Of a DNA stretch of 15,019 nucleotides, positions 1 to 7,430 are shown one piece after another (the first letter of the stretch is position 1; every line of letters starts with the position of its first letter). Below the pieces are notes generated by a model. That model searched no databases, was not told where the DNA came from, and saw nothing but the letters and a program-made list of their open reading frames with translations. Made by a program: the position numbers and the translations under genes. Origin of the DNA: Clostridium sp. UBA1056 (lineage in GTDB: Bacteria > Bacillota > Clostridia > Clostridiales > Clostridiaceae); contig DCDL01000020.1 of NCBI GenBank assembly GCA_002316385.1, forward strand, positions 1 through 15,019. The letters are read 5' to 3'.

Positions 1-65
1 TATTCCTCCTTATATTAGAAAACATTTTTTATTTTCACTTATTATTTATTCTTAATTATTTTTAA
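1..65 (-). promoter_or_regulatory. Intercistronic gap after fusA with a ribosome binding site for the next gene
   Basis: The 65 bases after the fusA stop are almost pure A/T and contain no hairpin terminator. On the minus strand an AGGAGG ribosome binding site lies at 10-5, four bases from the window edge, so the start codon of a further co-transcribed gene must lie just outside. In most Firmicutes the gene after fusA is tuf (EF-Tu); that identity is inferred from gene order, not seen here. Confidence 0.7.
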
Positions 66-2123
66 TTATTTTTTAGATAATTGTTCTTGTATACTCTTTG
101 GAACTTCTTCAAAGTGATCAAATACCATTGAATAAACACCTCTACCTTGAGTCTTTGATCTTAAGGTAGTCGCATATCCAAACATTTCAGATAGTGGAAC
201 GAATGCTCTAATAACTTGAGCACCACTAACAGCTTCCATACCTTCTATTCTACCCCTTCTTGAGTTTACGTCTCCTATTACATCTCCCATGTACTCTTCT
301 GGAACTGTAATTTCAACTTTTTCAACTGGCTCAAGTAATACTGGGTCAGCTTTAGCCATAGCATTTTTAAACGCCATAGATCCAGCAATTTTGAATGCCA
401 TTTCTGATGAGTCAACTTCGTGGTATGATCCATGTACAAGTCTAATCTTAAAGTTAATAGTCTCGTAACCAGCAATTATACCACTCTTAGCAGCTTCTCT
501 TATACCGTTATCAATTGGAGCAATATACTCTTTAGGAATAGCTCCTCCAACAACAGCATTTTCAAATACATAATCACCTTCAATTGGTTCCATCTCGATT
601 ACACAGTGACCATACTGTCCCTTACCACCTGATTGCTTAGCATATTTAGCTTCAGCTTTAACAGCTTTTCTGATTGTTTCTTTATAAGCAACTTGTGGAG
701 CTCCAACATTACACTCTACCTTAAATTCTCTTGTTAATCTATCTACAATAATATCTAAGTGAAGTTCACCCATACCAGCTATTATTGTTTGACCAGTTTC
801 TTGATTAGTATAAGTCTTGAATGTTGGGTCTTCTTCAGCAAGTTTTGCTAAAGCTATTCCTAACTTTTCTTGACCAGCTTTAGTCTTTGGCTCAATAGCT
901 ACAGATATAACTGGCTCTGGGAATTCCATTGATTCAAGTATTATTGGGCTAGTTTCTGAACATAAAGTATCACCTGTTGTAGTTCCTTTAAGTCCAATAA
1001 CTGCTCCAATTTCACCTGCTTCTAATGCTTCTACCTCTTCTCTATGGTTAGCATGCATTTTAACAAGTCTTCCAATTCTTTCTTTCTTGCCCTTAGTTGA
1101 GTTAAGTACATAAGAACCACTTTGCATTATACCTGAGTAAACTCTTGTAAACGCAAGTTTTCCTACAAATGGATCAGTTGCAATTTTGAATGCTAAAGCA
1201 GACATCGGAACTTCATCTGAAGCTTCTCTTGAATCTTCTTCTCCATCTAATGTAGTACCTTTAACAGCTGGGATATCTAACGGAGATGGTAAATAAGCAA
1301 CAACGCCATTTATCATTTCTTGAACCCCTTTATTTTTATATGATGATCCACATATACAAGGAACTATTTCATTTGCTATAGTAGCTTTTCTTAACCCAGC
1401 ATGTAATTCATCTTCAGTTATTTCTTCACCTTCAAGGTATTTTTCCATTAACTCTTCATCAGTTTCTGCTATAGCTTCTATCATAGCCATTCTATATTCT
1501 TCTGCTTTTTCAGCTAGTTCTGCAGGAATTTCTTCAATTCTTACATCTGTTCCCAAATCATCATAGAACAATATAGCATGATTAGCTATAAGGTCTATCA
1601 TTCCTTTAAAGTTCTCTTCTGCACCTATCGGAATTTGTATTGGCACTGCATTTGATTTTAATCTATCTCTTACAGTTTGAATACATCTAAAGAAATTTGC
1701 ACCTGTAGCATCCATTTTATTAACATAAATCATTCTTGGAACGCCATATTTGTCTGCCTGTCTCCAAACAGTTTCAGTTTGTGGTTCAACCCCACTCTTA
1801 GCATCAAGTACAGTAACAGTTCCATCAAGCACTCTTAATGATCTCTCAACTTCAACTGTGAAATCTACGTGTCCAGGAGTGTCTATAATATTTAGTTCAT
1901 GTTCTTTCCAGAAACATGTTGTTGCAGCAGAAGTAATTGTTATACCTCTTTCTTGTTCTTGAACCATCCAGTCCATTTGAGATGCACCTTCATGAGTTTC
2001 TCCTATTTTATGAGTTTTTCCTGTGTAAAATAAAATACGCTCTGTTGTGGTAGTTTTACCTGCATCTATATGAGCCATAATTCCAAAGTTACGGAATTTC
2101 TCTAACGGGTATTGTCTAGCCAT
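66..2123 (-). CDS. fusA: Translation elongation factor G (EF-G)
   Basis: EF-G is the GTPase that moves tRNAs and mRNA through the ribosome after each peptide bond and, with RRF, helps recycle ribosomes. The 685-residue product has the normal length. GTPase motifs are visible in order: AHIDAGKT (G1, residues 17-24), RGITI (G2, 59-63), DTPGH (G3, 81-85), NKMD (G4, 135-138) and GSSYKNKG near 259-266 (G5). Domain IV shows the conserved HGSYHEVDSSEMAFK stretch that reaches the decoding centre. The ATG at 2123 is preceded by AGGAGG with eight bases of spacing, and the N-terminus MARQYPLEKFRNFGIMAHID matches the family. It is the last complete gene of the ybxF-rpsL-rpsG-fusA unit, 75 bases after rpsG, with a hairpin in that gap. 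The NKMDAT sequence after G4 differs from the commoner NKMDR, which I take as lineage variation. Confidence 0.98.
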   Translation of the reverse strand: MARQYPLEKFRNFGIMAHIDAGKTTTTERILFYTGKTHKIGETHEGASQMDWMVQEQERGITITSAATTCFWKEHELNIIDTPGHVDFTVEVERSLRVLDGTVTVLDAKSGVEPQTETVWRQADKYGVPRMIYVNKMDATGANFFRCIQTVRDRLKSNAVPIQIPIGAEENFKGMIDLIANHAILFYDDLGTDVRIEEIPAELAEKAEEYRMAMIEAIAETDEELMEKYLEGEEITEDELHAGLRKATIANEIVPCICGSSYKNKGVQEMINGVVAYLPSPLDIPAVKGTTLDGEEDSREASDEVPMSALAFKIATDPFVGKLAFTRVYSGIMQSGSYVLNSTKGKKERIGRLVKMHANHREEVEALEAGEIGAVIGLKGTTTGDTLCSETSPIILESMEFPEPVISVAIEPKTKAGQEKLGIALAKLAEEDPTFKTYTNQETGQTIIAGMGELHLDIIVDRLTREFKVECNVGAPQVAYKETIRKAVKAEAKYAKQSGGKGQYGHCVIEMEPIEGDYVFENAVVGGAIPKEYIAPIDNGIREAAKSGIIAGYETINFKIRLVHGSYHEVDSSEMAFKIAGSMAFKNAMAKADPVLLEPVEKVEITVPEEYMGDVIGDVNSRRGRIEGMEAVSGAQVIRAFVPLSEMFGYATTLRSKTQGRGVYSMVFDHFEEVPKSIQEQLSKK

Positions 2124-2162
2124 TCATATTTCCTCCTCTTGACGAGTAATTTTAAATTCGAC

Positions 2163-2194
2163 AAAACTGTTTTGGCCTTAGCCAAAACAGTTTT
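2163..2194 (-). terminator. Hairpin between rpsG and fusA (possible partial terminator)
   Basis: A 14-bp perfect inverted repeat (2163-2176 and 2181-2194) with a 4-base loop begins a few bases after the rpsG stop codon. On the minus strand the stem is GC-rich near the loop (GGC/GCC) and its 3' arm ends in four U residues, followed by GUCG. That resembles an intrinsic terminator with a short U-tract, so partial termination or RNA processing between rpsG and fusA is plausible. The shape is nearly symmetrical between strands. The sequence cannot show whether it terminates. Confidence 0.6.
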
Positions 2195-2198
2195 TGTA

Positions 2199-2669
2199 TT
2201 AGTATCTGTAATGAGCAAAAGCCTTATTTGCTTCAGCCATCTTATGAGTATCTTCTCTTTTCTTAACTGCAGCTCCTGTGTTGTTTGAAGCATCGATTAA
2301 CTCATTAGCTAATCTTTCTCTCATATACTTCTCGCCTCTTTTGTCACAAGCTAACAACATCCATCTAATACCTAATGTTTGTCTTCTCTCTGGTCTAACT
2401 TCGATAGGTACTTGATATGTAGCTCCACCTATTCTTCTAGCTTTAACCTCAAGTAATGGCATTATATTGTTCATAGCTGCCTCAAAAACCTCTAGAGGTT
2501 CTTTTCCAGTTTTCTCACGAATGATATCAAAAGCATCATAGCATATTTTCTGCGCTACACCCTTTTTTCCGTCTTCCATAACACTGTTTATTAATTTAGT
2601 AACAACTTTTGAATTGTACATTGGATCTGGTAATACATCTCTTTTTGCAATAAATCCTTTTCTTGGCAC
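2199..2669 (-). CDS. rpsG: Small ribosomal subunit protein S7
   Basis: S7 is a primary binder of the 3' major domain of 16S rRNA. It nucleates the head of the 30S subunit and lies at the E-site exit. The product is 156 residues, the standard bacterial length. Recognisable segments are the N-terminal PRKGFIAKRDVLPDP, the central GGATYQVPIEVRPERR and the C-terminal KKREDTHKMAEANKAFAHYRY-type ending. The start is GTG at 2669 and is supported by a GGAGG site eight bases upstream; no better ATG exists. It lies 128 bases downstream of rpsL, an unusually long and structured gap for this gene pair, and 75 bases upstream of fusA. In E. coli S7 represses its own operon by binding the rpsL-rpsG gap; whether that happens here is unknown. 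Confidence 0.97.
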   Translation of the reverse strand: MPRKGFIAKRDVLPDPMYNSKVVTKLINSVMEDGKKGVAQKICYDAFDIIREKTGKEPLEVFEAAMNNIMPLLEVKARRIGGATYQVPIEVRPERRQTLGIRWMLLACDKRGEKYMRERLANELIDASNNTGAAVKKREDTHKMAEANKAFAHYRY

Positions 2670-2719
2670 TTTTCTTCCCTCCTTAACATTCTAAAATTAA
2701 CTCATAGGTACTCGATATC

Positions 2720-2786
2720 TCTACCGCAAAGTGCTTTGCTCTTATAATCTATGTAAATCTATATAAATTCGAAGGCATAGCACTCT
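2720..2786 (-). promoter_or_regulatory. Structured rpsL-rpsG intercistronic region
   Basis: The 128-base gap between rpsL and rpsG holds two competing pairings on the minus-strand transcript. Bases 2726-2739 form a near-palindromic hairpin (GCAAA/UUUGC with loop GCAC). Part of the same segment (AGCACUUU, 2735-2728) can instead pair over 8 bp with AGAGUGCU at 2786-2779, with one G-U pair. This is the position where S7 regulates its own synthesis in E. coli. The pairings are seen in the sequence; a regulatory role is inference. Confidence 0.4.
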
Positions 2787-2797
2787 TTAATTAAGAC

Positions 2798-3175
2798 CTA
2801 TTTTTGTTTCGGTCTCTTAGCACCGTATTTAGATCTTGATTGTAATCTGTTTGCTACTCCTGCAGAGTCTAAAGCTCCTCTGACTATGTGATATCTGCAA
2901 CCTGGAAGGTCTTTTACTCTTCCTCCTCTTATAAGAACAACGCTGTGCTCTTGTAGGTTGTGTCCTTCACCTGGAATGTAAGCAGTTACTTCGTATCCAT
3001 TTGTAAGTCTAACTCTGGCTACTTTTCTTAACGCTGAGTTTGGCTTCTTAGGAGTACTAGTTTTAACTACAGTACATACTCCTCTTTTTTGTGGACACTC
3101 TTTTAATGCTGGTGCTGTAGATTTTGAAGCTAATGTCATTCTACCTTTTCTTACTAATTGGTTTATAGTTGGCAT
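2798..3175 (-). CDS. rpsL: Small ribosomal subunit protein S12
   Basis: S12 sits at the decoding centre of the 30S subunit, controls decoding accuracy and is the site of streptomycin-resistance mutations. The 125-residue product has the conserved TPKKPNSALRKVARVRL block with Lys43, and GGRVKDLPGCRYH with Lys88 and Asp89. These resistance-associated positions carry the wild-type residues, and Asp89 is the residue methylthiolated by RimO in bacteria that have that enzyme. The ATG at 3175 follows an AGGAGGTG ribosome binding site with good spacing. It lies 94 bases after ybxF, a gap able to form a nested hairpin, and begins the classical str gene order rpsL-rpsG-fusA. Confidence 0.98.
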   Translation of the reverse strand: MPTINQLVRKGRMTLASKSTAPALKECPQKRGVCTVVKTSTPKKPNSALRKVARVRLTNGYEVTAYIPGEGHNLQEHSVVLIRGGRVKDLPGCRYHIVRGALDSAGVANRLQSRSKYGAKRPKQK

Positions 3176-3196
3176 TATTTCACCTCCTTAAAATAA

Positions 3197-3265
3197 TCAC
3201 TAATGCTTATCTATTCACACAATAATATTATGATAGATACTCTATAATAAATTAGTCATTAGCAA
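3197..3265 (-). promoter_or_regulatory. Nested hairpin in the ybxF-rpsL gap
   Basis: Starting a few bases after the ybxF stop codon, the minus-strand transcript can fold into an outer 9-bp helix (3265-3257 with 3205-3197, including two G-U pairs) enclosing a 7-bp helix (3239-3233 with 3214-3208). A 10-base palindrome, ATAATATTAT, lies in the inner loop. The rpsL ribosome binding site (3189-3182) lies just outside the structure. No U-tract follows, so it is not a terminator. Its function is unknown. Confidence 0.35.
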
Positions 3266-3269
3266 AGCT

Positions 3270-3506
3270 CTAAATTATGAGTGCAGTCGCAGCGGAAACA
3301 TCAATTCCACACAATACACCTAGTTCTTTCATAGTATCAACTTCTATAATCTCTAGGGATTTATCTGCCGCTAATTTAAGTATAGGTTCTAGTAGTTTAC
3401 TATCTGCATCTTTTGCAACATACAGCTTAATGCCTAAATTGTTCTTTAAGGCTTTAGTTGTTTGCTTAACACCAACAACCTTTTCCCCAGCAAGTCTAGT
3501 CACCAT
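3270..3506 (-). CDS. ybxF: L7Ae/L30e/S12e-family ribosomal protein (YbxF-like, kink-turn RNA binder)
   Basis: Small proteins of this family bind kink-turn RNA. The B. subtilis member YbxF (RplGB) associates with ribosomes. The ORF can be read from ATG at 3521 (83 residues), but I prefer ATG at 3506 (78 residues): it has a G-rich binding site (AGGGGGGAT) five bases upstream, and the protein then starts MVTRLAGEKVVGVKQTTKAL. The family hallmarks are the VGVKQTTKAL motif near residues 11-20, the LYVAKDAD strand that follows it and the LGVLCGIDVSAA C-terminal segment. It occupies the standard Firmicute position between rpoC and rpsL. A strong promoter lies directly upstream, at the end of rpoC, so this gene appears to lead its own transcription unit. 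The G-run is not a canonical AGGAGG, so translation may be weaker than that of its neighbours. Confidence 0.9.
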   Translation of the reverse strand: MVTRLAGEKVVGVKQTTKALKNNLGIKLYVAKDADSKLLEPILKLAADKSLEIIEVDTMKELGVLCGIDVSAATALII

Positions 3507-3532
3507 ACTATCCCCCCTCATAATTTTAATTC

Positions 3533-3590
3533 ATAAAGTGATAAAATACAATTTTATTAATCACATACAAAATGTATTTTATCACTTTAT
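3533..3590. repeat. 18-bp perfect inverted repeat between rpoC and ybxF
   Basis: ATAAAGTGATAAAATACA at 3533-3550 is repeated in exact reverse complement at 3573-3590, with 22 bases between. The 3573-3590 arm contains the -10 element of the ybxF promoter on the minus strand. Transcripts reading through from rpoC would carry both arms and could fold. Transcripts started at the ybxF promoter would contain only the second arm. No U-tract follows, so it is not a classical terminator. Confidence 0.85.
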
Positions 3591-3604
3591 ATAATTCATG
3601 TCAA
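3576..3604 (-). promoter_or_regulatory. Promoter for ybxF-rpsL-rpsG-fusA
   Basis: On the minus strand, TTGACA (3604-3599) is separated by exactly 17 bases from TAAAAT (3581-3576), with a TG one base upstream of the -10 (extended -10). This is a near-perfect housekeeping sigma-A promoter. It begins 18 bases after the rpoC stop codon and would start transcription about 65 bases before the ybxF start codon. Confidence 0.78.
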
Positions 3605-3621
3605 TAGAACTCACTATAAGA

Positions 3622-6600
3622 TTACGCGTTAATTTCTACTTCTTCAACTGGCTGATTTTCAGATATTCCAATTCCTCTATATCTGTTCATACCAGTTCCC
3701 GCAGGAATTAGTTTACCTATAATTACATTTTCTTTTAATCCTACAAGTGGATCTATCTTTCCTTTGATAGCAGCATCTGTAAGAACTCTTGTAGTCTCTT
3801 GGAATGAAGCTGCTGATAAGAATGAATCAGTTGCAAGAGCTGCTTTAGTTATTCCTAATAAAGCAATCTTACCTTCAGCTGGGTTTCCACCCTCCGCTAG
3901 AGCTCTTTCATTTGCTTCTTCAAAATCAAATATATCCATCATTGTACCTGGCAATAAATCAGTATCTCGAGTTTCCTCAACCTTAATCTTTCTAGTCATC
4001 TGTCTTATAACCACTTCAAGATGCTTATCATTTATATCAACACCCTGTAACCTATAAACTTTCTGAACTTCTGATAAAAGATAATTTTTAACACCTTTAA
4101 CACCTTTAATTCTAATGATGTCGTGTGGATTTACTGATCCTTCAGTGATTTCATCACCCGCTTCTATTACATCTCCATTAGCTACTTTAATTCTTGAACC
4201 AAATGGTATTTCATAAGTAAACTCTTCACCAGAATTACTTGTTACTATAACAGTTCTCTTCTTCTTAGTCTCTTCCATTTTAACTGTACCTGAACAGTCA
4301 CTTACTATGGCAAGACCTTTTGGTTTTCTAGCTTCAAACAGCTCTTCAACCCTTGGAAGACCCTGTGTAATATCTGCTCCAACAACTCCTCCTGTATGGA
4401 ATGTTCTCATTGTAAGCTGAGTTCCTGGTTCTCCTATAGATTGAGCCGCTATTATACCAACAGCTTCACCTATATCAATTTTTTGTGCTGTAGCCATGTT
4501 CATACCATAGCACTTAGCACACACACCTATCTTAGAGTTACAAGTAAATACTGATCTTATTTTAACTTTCTTAACTCCTGCTTTTTCAACTTTTTCTGCT
4601 GTAGCCGCATTCATATATTCATCAAATTTAACTAGAACTTCTCCTGTTTCTGGATGAATTATATCTTCAGCACTATATCTTCCAGCAAGTCTTTCGCTTA
4701 GTGCCTCAATTACTTCGTTTCCTTCTTTGATTTCACTAACCTCATAACCTTCTTTAGTTCCACAATCCTCTTGTCTAACTATAACATCTTGGCTAACATC
4801 AACAAGTCTTCTTGTTAGATATCCAGAATCCGCAGTTTTAAGAGCTGTATCAGCATTTCCTTTTCTAGCTCCATGAGTAGATATAAAGTATTCTAATACT
4901 TCAAGACCTTCCCTAAATGATGCTCTAATTGGAAGTTCAATGATTTTACCTGATGGACTAGCCATAAGTCCTCTCATTCCTGCTAACTGTTTAATCTGGC
5001 TCTTAGAACCTCTGGCTCCTGAATCAGCCATCATGTTTATCGGATTAAACTTATCTAAGCTACCCATAAGAGCGTCAGCTACTTCTTCAGTTGTTTTTGT
5101 CCACTTATCTATAACTTTTTCATATCTTTCATCTTCAGATATAAATCCTCTTCTATACATCTTTTCTATCTTATCAATAGTATTATCTGCCTCTGCAAGT
5201 AATTCTTTTTTAATTTCCGGAACCTCCATATCAGCAATAGCTACTGTTACAGCTCCTATAGTAGAGAAGTGATATCCTTTTGCTTTGATATTGTCAAGCA
5301 TCTTAGACGTTTCAGATGGTCCATATAAGGTATAACATTTATCTATGATTGTTCCTAAGTTTTTCTTACTTACTAGAAAATCTATTTCTAATTTAAATTC
5401 ATTACTAGGTATAGATCTATCTACAAAACCTAAATTTTGAGGTATTGACTCATTAAATATTAACTTTCCTAATGTAGTCTCAATAATACCATATCGCTTT
5501 TCACCATTGATAATTTTAGATACTTTAACTTTAATGGTTGCATGTATATCTACATCCTTAACTTCATAAGCCATCATAACTTCTTCTGGTGATGAGAACA
5601 TTCTTCCTTCACCCTTAGCTCCTTCTTTATCTAATGTTAAATAATAAGAGCCAAGAACCATATCTTGAGTAGGTACACATACTGGTTTACCATCAGAAGC
5701 TTTCATAATGTTATGTGCTGCAAGCATTAAAAATCTAGCTTCAGCTTGTGCTTCAACTGATAAAGGAACGTGTACAGCCATTTGGTCTCCGTCGAAGTCA
5801 GCATTGTATGCTGTACATACAAGTGGATGTAACTTTATTGCTCTCCCTTCAACCAATATCGGTTGGAAGGCCTGAATTCCTAATCTATGAAGTGTAGGGG
5901 CACGGTTAAGTAGTACTGGATGATCTTGAATAACTTCTTCAAGTACATCCCATACTTGAGGTTGAACTCTTTCAACCATTCTCTTCGCACTCTTAATGTT
6001 ATGTGCAACTCCGCTTTCAGTTAATTTTTTCATAACAAACGGCTTAAATAGCTCTAATGCCATCTCTTTAGGAAGTCCGCATTGATACATTTTAAGTTCA
6101 GGTCCTACAACGATAACTGAACGTCCTGAGTAGTCAACACGTTTACCAAGTAAGTTTTGTCTAAATCTTCCTTGTTTTCCTTTAAGCATATCAGAAAGTG
6201 ATTTTAATGGTCTATTCCCAGGACCAGTTACTGGTCTACCTCTTCTTCCATTATCTATTAATGAGTCAACTGCTTCTTGAAGCATTCTTTTCTCATTTCT
6301 AACGATAATATCAGGTGCTTGTAAATCAAGTAACTTTTTTAGTCTATTATTTCTATTTATAACTCTTCTGTATAAATCATTTAGATCAGATGTAGCAAAT
6401 CTTCCACCATCTAACTGTACCATCGGTCTTAAATCTGGTGGTATTACAGGTATTACATCTATAATCATCCACTCTGGCTTATTAGTTGATTTTCTAAATG
6501 ATTCTACAACATCAAGACGTCTAATAGTTCTTATTTTCTTTTGTCCTGTACTTGTTTTAAAATCTTCCTTAAGTTCTGTAGCAAGCTTATCTAAATCTAT

Positions 6601-7146
6601 ATCTTGTAATAAGATTTTTACTGATTCTGCACCCATTCCTGCTACGAAGCCATCATACCCATATTTATCAACGGCTTCTCTATAGTCTTTTTCTGTTAAA
6701 ATTTGCTTTTTATCTAGCGGTGTATCCTTTGGATCTAGCACCACATAAGCAGCAAAGTAAAGTACTTTTTCTAAAGAACGTGGTGACATATCAAGGATTA
6801 ATCCCATACGAGATGGAATTCCTTTAAAGTACCAAATGTGAGATACAGGGGCAGCAAGCTCTATGTGCCCCATTCTTTCACGTCTTACCTTAGATTTTGT
6901 AACCTCAACTCCACATCTGTCACATACTATACCTTTATATCTAACTCTTTTGTATTTACCGCAGTGACATTCCCAGTCTTTCATTGGTCCAAATATTCTC
7001 TCACAGAAGAGACCATCTCTTTCTGGTTTTAATGTTCTATAGTTAATTGTTTCAGGTTTCTTTACTTCTCCTCTAGACCATTCTCTAATCTGTTCTGGTG
7101 AAGCTAGCCCTATTTGTATTGCATCAAAATTATTTAATTCAAACAA
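3622..7146 (-). CDS. rpoC: DNA-directed RNA polymerase subunit beta'
   Basis: Beta' is the large RNA polymerase subunit that carries the catalytic magnesium and, with beta, forms the DNA clamp. The 1174-residue product has the length usual for Firmicutes. The N-terminal zinc site is visible as Cys60, Cys62, Cys75 and Cys78. The catalytic NADFDGD motif is at residues 448-454, with metal ligands Asp450, Asp452 and Asp454. A second zinc site is formed by Cys795, Cys869, Cys876 and Cys879. The start is TTG at 7146, supported by a GGAGG site eight bases upstream and by the family N-terminus (FELNNFDAIQIGLASPEQI). It follows rpoB by 20 bases and is surely co-transcribed with it. A new promoter for the next unit begins within 20 bases of its stop codon. 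Confidence 0.99.
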   Translation of the reverse strand: MFELNNFDAIQIGLASPEQIREWSRGEVKKPETINYRTLKPERDGLFCERIFGPMKDWECHCGKYKRVRYKGIVCDRCGVEVTKSKVRRERMGHIELAAPVSHIWYFKGIPSRMGLILDMSPRSLEKVLYFAAYVVLDPKDTPLDKKQILTEKDYREAVDKYGYDGFVAGMGAESVKILLQDIDLDKLATELKEDFKTSTGQKKIRTIRRLDVVESFRKSTNKPEWMIIDVIPVIPPDLRPMVQLDGGRFATSDLNDLYRRVINRNNRLKKLLDLQAPDIIVRNEKRMLQEAVDSLIDNGRRGRPVTGPGNRPLKSLSDMLKGKQGRFRQNLLGKRVDYSGRSVIVVGPELKMYQCGLPKEMALELFKPFVMKKLTESGVAHNIKSAKRMVERVQPQVWDVLEEVIQDHPVLLNRAPTLHRLGIQAFQPILVEGRAIKLHPLVCTAYNADFDGDQMAVHVPLSVEAQAEARFLMLAAHNIMKASDGKPVCVPTQDMVLGSYYLTLDKEGAKGEGRMFSSPEEVMMAYEVKDVDIHATIKVKVSKIINGEKRYGIIETTLGKLIFNESIPQNLGFVDRSIPSNEFKLEIDFLVSKKNLGTIIDKCYTLYGPSETSKMLDNIKAKGYHFSTIGAVTVAIADMEVPEIKKELLAEADNTIDKIEKMYRRGFISEDERYEKVIDKWTKTTEEVADALMGSLDKFNPINMMADSGARGSKSQIKQLAGMRGLMASPSGKIIELPIRASFREGLEVLEYFISTHGARKGNADTALKTADSGYLTRRLVDVSQDVIVRQEDCGTKEGYEVSEIKEGNEVIEALSERLAGRYSAEDIIHPETGEVLVKFDEYMNAATAEKVEKAGVKKVKIRSVFTCNSKIGVCAKCYGMNMATAQKIDIGEAVGIIAAQSIGEPGTQLTMRTFHTGGVVGADITQGLPRVEELFEARKPKGLAIVSDCSGTVKMEETKKKRTVIVTSNSGEEFTYEIPFGSRIKVANGDVIEAGDEITEGSVNPHDIIRIKGVKGVKNYLLSEVQKVYRLQGVDINDKHLEVVIRQMTRKIKVEETRDTDLLPGTMMDIFDFEEANERALAEGGNPAEGKIALLGITKAALATDSFLSAASFQETTRVLTDAAIKGKIDPLVGLKENVIIGKLIPAGTGMNRYRGIGISENQPVEEVEINA

Positions 7147-7166
7147 GGGTACATCCTCCCTTCAAT

Positions 7167-7430
7167 TTAATGTTCATCATTAAAATCATCTAAAACTAAA
7201 TCACTGTCTAAATCAGAACTCAAATCAATATCTAAATCTGAATCTAGTTCTGGTTCTAACTCATCATCAAAATCATCTAACTTAATATCTTCAAATTCTG
7301 AATCGTCATCTTCATCTGATGAATCAGTATCTACTGGCTCAATATATTCCTTTACAGGTTCTTTTGAGGCTGCATCCTCTTTTCCTTCCATATTTACATC
7401 TAAATCTTCAGCATCATCATCTGCAGATTC
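7167..7430 (-). other. Acidic low-complexity C-terminal tail of RpoB
   Basis: The last 87 codons of rpoB encode a segment with about 41 Asp or Glu residues and few basic ones. It includes short repeats such as LDSDLDIDL and SSDLDSDL, built from degenerate Leu-Asp and Ser-Asp codons. It follows the last conserved block of the family and is probably disordered. Clostridial RpoB proteins can have short acidic tails; this one looks long to me, but I cannot compare it here. Confidence 0.85.

Noticed and set aside
278..475. Minus-strand 65-residue frame inside fusA
   Set aside because: It lies wholly within the conserved EF-G domain IV/V coding sequence in another frame.
432..632. Plus-strand open frames opposite fusA, rpoC, rplA, rplK, rplL and nusG
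   Set aside because: They are antisense shadows of conserved genes, lack plausible binding sites and have low-complexity Ser/Ile/Thr-rich translations.
2102..2293. Minus-strand 63-residue frame overlapping the rpsG end and fusA start
   Set aside because: It is an out-of-frame reading of rpsG and the intergenic hairpin, with no family resemblance.
2738..2752. Plus-strand TATAAT in the rpsL-rpsG gap as an antisense promoter
   Set aside because: No acceptable -35 element lies at the right distance, and such hexamers are common by chance in AT-rich DNA.
3197..3265. A kink-turn in the ybxF-rpsL gap as a target of the YbxF-like protein
   Set aside because: UGA and GA dinucleotides are present, but I could not place them opposite each other next to a 3-base bulge in the predicted helices.
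3533..3550. Mirror -10 element on the plus strand in the rpoC-ybxF dyad as a divergent promoter
   Set aside because: The hexamer follows from the inverted repeat, and the -35 position reads CATAAT, unlike TTGACA. There is also no gene to drive in that direction.
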